Of a stretch of DNA of 64,000 nucleotides, positions 60,030-64,000 are shown piece by piece (within the stretch, counting starts at the first letter, position 1; every line of letters begins with the position of its first letter). Source of the stretch: Cryptomeria japonica (taxonomy: Eukaryota; Streptophyta; Pinopsida; Cupressales; Cupressaceae); contig NC_081414.1 of NCBI RefSeq assembly GCF_030272615.1, forward strand, positions 782,602,119 to 782,666,118, read 5' to 3'. The notes beneath the pieces were generated by a model. The model saw nothing but the letters and a program-made list of their open reading frames with translations, ran no database searches and had not been told where the DNA came from. A program made the translations under genes and the position numbers.

Positions 60030-61459
60030 TATCTTTTATTCCTATTGTATACACTATTCCTCTATTTGTGTTTTGTGTATTCTTAGTTTCTTTTTTTGGG
60101 TTCCCATTCCCTTGAGTTTCTAATTTTATTCCCCCATTTCCTACATCTTTGTCACTCTGGTTTAGGTTTTCATCAATTAAGGTTTCAAAATTATCATTCC
60201 TACCCTTGGCTCCATGAGCCTTTGTCTCATCTTTTTTAGCTAAGGAACTTTCCTCTCCTAAAAACATCACCCAAGTCAATGTAGGCATTGCTTGTTCCAA
60301 CCCCTTCATAACTTTCAACTTAATAAACCCATGGTGTGTGTAGTGTCCTAAATTATGTTCAATGCATTTATGACACTTACACATTGCGCCCGATGCATTT
60401 ATGACAATGCTCATGATAAATATCCTATTACTTTGGCATCATGAGCTCAAAAGATAGATTATCCCCAATTTCCCTTAGACCTCATTTGGGACCATCTTGG
60501 TATGGATAGTAGCACATCATGTAGACGTATGTATTCCTCACTAAAGTCCTATCAAATTCCCAAATCTGGAATCATATATCCCACATCAAACTTTTTTGGA
60601 CTTGTGACCCTTCACTTGAATGAATCTCTAATGGCTATCCTTGGCTATTCATTGTATTAAAACCAAATTATCTTGTTTATTGAAATCTCTAGACACTCTT
60701 GGAAAGAAAGCTCTCAAGGAAATACTCTCTCATGTTCTTGGCTCTCATTGTAAACACAACTATTGTCTTGCAATAGTAATACTATCTCGAGCTTCATCAC
60801 GCTCCTATCTAAAGAAAGTGGTTTGTAAATTCAGTGGAGACCATCAAAGAAGCAAATCAAGGACAATTAGTTTACGTGTTGAATGTGGTTAACTCTAAAC
60901 CAGTATCGGTGTTCCAATCGGTATTCATTGATTGTGTGATGAGTTACCCCTAACTGATAGATTTGGTGGAAATTTGTGATAATTTATGCTATATTGTCCA
61001 AACACACTGCACCTAGGAAATTGTGATATGATTCTTATGCTGACATGAAAACTAATGTCCATTTAATGACATTATGATGAACTATTTTGACATATGATAT
61101 GATGCAAGATAGAAGTGTTAAGTTGTTGAAGGCATTACAAAAATATGTTGGTGATGCAGTTTTGATTGAGCAGAAGAGGATCTATTCAAGCAAGTTGTGC
61201 TACTTCTAGATCACACCACCTGTTGTTTTCTAATCACTACAATAGTCAAATCCCCTAAATGGGTAAGCTCTGACAAGCTTCAATCTACAAATCCTTTAAC
61301 AAGGTCATCCATTATTAACAGGGTACTACCTTTAATAGGGTATAGCTCCTTACAGAGCTTTGGGATTTTTAAGAGGATTCGCTCCTAGCAAAGCACTTTT
61401 GTAGACCTTAACCGGTCAGTTATCTATTACTGCAAATAGTTAACTTGTGAGTCCCATCT
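60030..61459. other. Unassigned region
   Basis: About 1.4 kb. A minus-strand open frame (to 60414; 145 codons, partly inside G's LTR) starts 'MSIVINASGAMCKCHKC' and is Lys/Asn/Glu-rich; no family recognised. A plus-strand frame at 60641-60892 is equally anonymous. The start of H's 5' LTR must lie in the last part, but I could not fix it. Confidence 0.4.
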
Positions 61460-61681
61460 CACCGTGGTTTTTCCCATTTGGATTTTCCACGTATAAACAC
61501 TTGTGTTATAGTGGATGTTTTAATTATTGTGGATGCTTTAATATCATTTTGGATTGCATGCATAGTGTTTGGTAAACTTGTTAAGTATCTCTACCGGTCA
61601 GTGTTTAAAGTGGTATTGTTTTTGCTGTCACTGATTCACCCCTCCCCCCTCCCCCCCTTTCAATTCTTTATAAGTCTATCA
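61460..61681 (+). repeat. H 5' LTR, recognisable end
   Basis: From 'caccgtggtttttccc' through a C-rich tract to 'gtctatca' at 61681. Repeated at 63005-63199. The 5' limit is unknown. Confidence 0.7.
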
Positions 61682-61683
61682 AT

Positions 61684-61695
61684 TGGTATCAGAGC
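61684..61695 (+). other. H primer-binding site
   Basis: TGGTATCAGAGC, two bases after the LTR end; a perfect tRNA-iMet-type site. Confidence 0.9.
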
Positions 61696-61743
61696 CTAAC
61701 TTCCTTAAGGCTTAATCACTTTGAAGGAGACCCTAAATCCACC

Positions 61744-62998
61744 ATGGGGGATATGAGCTAATTTGAGATGGCTAGAGTTCTTCAAGCTACTAAGGAAGAG
61801 CTTGATACCCTAAGGGTCAAACTTAAAGCTTCACAAGTCAAAAGGAGAGAGCTGACTGAACAACTATTGGAAATATCTAATAATAGTTCTTCGGATGAAG
61901 CTAACATTGATGCATTGGCTAAAGAAGTTGATAAACTGAATGGTGAAAAGCTAAATCAAAGAAGAGAGTTAGAAGCCCTAACTATCCACATGAGTGAAGA
62001 GCTTGAAGCAAGAAGGGCAGTTGAAGACCTAATCAAAGAAAGAGATCATGAGATTGTTAAGATCAAACATAAGAATGCAACTTTGCATGATCATTGGCAT
62101 GAAGAAAAAGAAGAAAAACAGGCTTTGTAGCTAGATCTTGAAATGGCAACATCTCTAAGAGAGACTCTTGCAAAACACAATGAAGATCTTACCAGAGAGC
62201 TCATTGAGGCTAATGGAAAGATGGAAAATTTCAATAAGAGTTCTACTATGCTGGACGAGCAGATCCAATCTCAAAGGATGAAGGGTGATACATCTGGACT
62301 AGGCTTTAATACATCTGAGAAAGGAGAGTCTTTTGGTACAAAGAGCAACATTCACAAGGACAAAACTTCTCCTAAGGCGTACAAGCCCACCGGTAAGAAA
62401 GATTTTAAACCTATTTGCTTTGTCTGTCATAAACCTAGACATACTACAAATGTTTGTAGAAAAATACCCAATGAGAATATAGGCTATAATGCAAATGCTA
62501 GGTATGTATCTGGGAGATTTGAAGGTCATTGTTTTACATGCAACATATATGGACATAGATCAATTGAATGCAGATATGGATAAAATAATATAGTACCTCA
62601 CACGAATGGAAGACCTAATGGTAATTGGAGGAGAACCTATGACAACCGAAGTAACACGAACCTGCAGAAACCCTATGTCAACCGGTTTAGTCCATTTGAA
62701 ATGGAAAAGGTAATCAATGTCATATGCACCATTTGTAACAATTATGGTCATGTGTCTATGAACTGGAGAAGGAGAATAGGAAGAGGCAATGCACTTTCTT
62801 GGAGATCATCCAGAATGGCTTGCTATCATTATCACAAACCGGGACAAATGGTGAAGTTTTGTAGAACCAGAAAGAATAAACTGGTGAACTACTCTGAAGA
62901 TCATAAAGGTAAGCATAGGGTAAATATTGAGGAAACCAGAGAGGATATGAACTGAATCTGGAAAAAGAAGAGTGAGGATAAACCTATAGAAGAATCTA
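61744..62998 (+). pseudogene. H gag: coiled coil plus four zinc knuckles
   Basis: A single frame from ATG 61744 with stops TAA (61759), TAG (62128), TAA (62581) and TGA (62953). The first 170 residues are a Glu/Lys/Leu-rich probable coiled coil ('RRELEALTIHMSEELEARR'). The knuckles are CFVCHKPRHTTNVC and CFTCNIYGHRSIEC (intact), then CTICNNYGHVSMNW (last Cys is Trp) and CYHYHKPGQMVKFC (second Cys and the His lost). It shares with C the 'MLDE', 'SWR...MAC' and 'IWKKK' landmarks in the same order, so both come from one gag family. Confidence 0.85.
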
Positions 62999-63004
62999 AT
63001 CCTT

Positions 63005-63199
63005 CACCATGGTTTTTCCCATTTGGGTTTTCCACGTATAAACGCTTATGTTATGGTGGATGCTTTAATATCATTTTGGATTGCATGCATAGTGTTTGGT
63101 AAACTTGTTAAGTATCTCTACCAGTCAGTGTTTAAAGTGGTATTGTTTTTGCTGTCACTGATTCACCCCCCCCCCTCTTAGTGCTTTATAAGTCTATCA
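63005..63199 (+). repeat. H LTR fragment
   Basis: Second copy of the LTR's last part ('caccatggtttttccc' to 'gtctatca'). It begins inside the LTR, immediately after the gag remnant, with no polypurine tract, so it arose by deletion or recombination. Confidence 0.75.
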
Positions 63200-63204
63200 A
63201 CCTC

Positions 63205-63830
63205 CACTCATGGTCAAGTGTCCTAATGATTATGATCTTGTTGAAAAACTTAAAGTTACTCCTACTATAATCTCACTATAGGATTTTCTTCCAACAACCC
63301 CAATGTATCAAGGTATACTACAAGAAGCTTTGCAAAATATTTCGTTGCATTCTTCTACAGGACTAGTGGATATACATGTGTTGATGGATCATATTCATGC
63401 AGATACACCAAATACTACATTCTATCCCCATAAAACCACACCTATAGAAGCAAAGAACTTGGATGATCCGTTAATGACAATCATTCATGTTAATGGTGTT
63501 AGCATTAGACAAACCCTTGTCAATATAATCTCTCCACTTAATGTGTGTAGTTTGGATCTATTGTCAAAGATTAAGGTGGATCCAAATGCCTTAGTAGCAT
63601 CTTCTTTGCTCATCTAAGGTTTTGATAAAAGTGGAAAGATTTATTTGGGAATGGTAATATTGTATTTGAAAGTTGAACTCATCACCATTCCAACTCTTGT
63701 ACATGTGATGTCGAGTCCTTTATCTTACAACCTTCTCTTGGATGGTCCATGGCTTCATTCTCTGGGAGATGTTTCTTTCACACTTCATGTCTATTAGCCC
63801 CAATTTGAACTTGTCAAAATTTAAACTTTT
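63205..63830 (+). pseudogene. J: gag-pro fragment related to B
   Basis: Plus strand. It matches B's ORF in order: 'YDLVEKLKVTPT', 'MYQGILQEALQNI', 'DPLMTIIHVNGVSIRQTLV', then 'SPLNVCSLDLLSKIKVDPN' and 'HVMSSPLSYNLLLDGPWLHS'. The protease active-site D-N-G-S of B is replaced by N-I-I-S, and stops follow at 63615 and 63796. The element continues past the right edge or is truncated. Confidence 0.8.
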
Positions 63831-64000
63831 GGTGTCAAAATCCTCATATTGATAAGCTCATGATAAAAAAAACCATTATAAATGAGAGTTTTCATGTCAA
63901 CAAGTACAATGTATTGGCCTTCTCACTTACTTGTCAAAGTAATCTAAAGTATCGATCGATATTATCCAAGCAAGCAAAAAGTTTGATGAGACATTGTTTG
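63831..64000. other. Right edge, nothing recognised
   Basis: AT-rich sequence, probably more of J's interior. Confidence 0.4.

Noticed and set aside
59977-60414. Minus-strand 145-codon ORF as a host gene
   Set aside because: It starts in unassigned sequence and ends inside G's LTR, with no recognised domain.

Overview
The window looks like nuclear DNA of a land plant with a repeat-rich genome. It has long nested LTR retrotransposons, tRNA-iMet-type primer sites, and one G-type lectin S-receptor-like kinase relic. The nesting and large pol-less elements fit a conifer or other gymnosperm, but that is inference. I see no intact host gene. Almost everything is mobile DNA, and I resolved several elements to the base from their ends and target-site duplications (TSDs).

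Layout. 1-4752: 5' part of a Ty3/gypsy element on the minus strand ('F'), cut by the window edge. 5133-19766: a Ty3/gypsy chromovirus ('D', plus, TSD ACTAG), split in its integrase by 'E' (11521-17851, minus, TSD GTACC), a pol-less element with one ancestral ORF of about 1,214 codons. 19772-25931: host sequence with the S-receptor-like kinase pseudogene at 21217-23565. 25932-27955: a 2.0-kb LTR element ('I', minus). 30037-35040: a decayed Helitron-like Rep/PIF1-helicase locus. 35201-35473: a copia RNase H scrap. 35474-58719: a Ty1/copia element ('A', plus), preceded by the 3' end of another copy of itself. A is invaded twice: by 'B' (36857-45213, minus, TSD GTATC), a gag-pro-only gypsy element with an intact 857-codon ORF, and by 'C' (46713-54635, plus, TSD ATGGC), a pol-less element with a coiled-coil, five-zinc-knuckle gag and a second long ORF. 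58980-64000: pieces of more elements: 'G' (copia 3' end plus LTR), 'H' (a relative of C's gag) and 'J' (a relative of B's gag-pro).

Order of events. D and A are old: their reading frames carry many stops, mostly TAG. E landed in D; C and B landed in A. B is probably youngest because its long ORF is open and its LTRs are very similar. Four elements (B, C, E, I) show no reverse transcriptase or integrase, so they would need enzymes supplied by autonomous relatives.

The best candidates for something undescribed are the long non-pol ORFs of E and C, the multi-zinc-knuckle gag shared by C and H, and the repeated hairpin/G-box leader of E. All positions were read by eye; LTR ends and TSDs are firm, while domain limits in broken frames are approximate.
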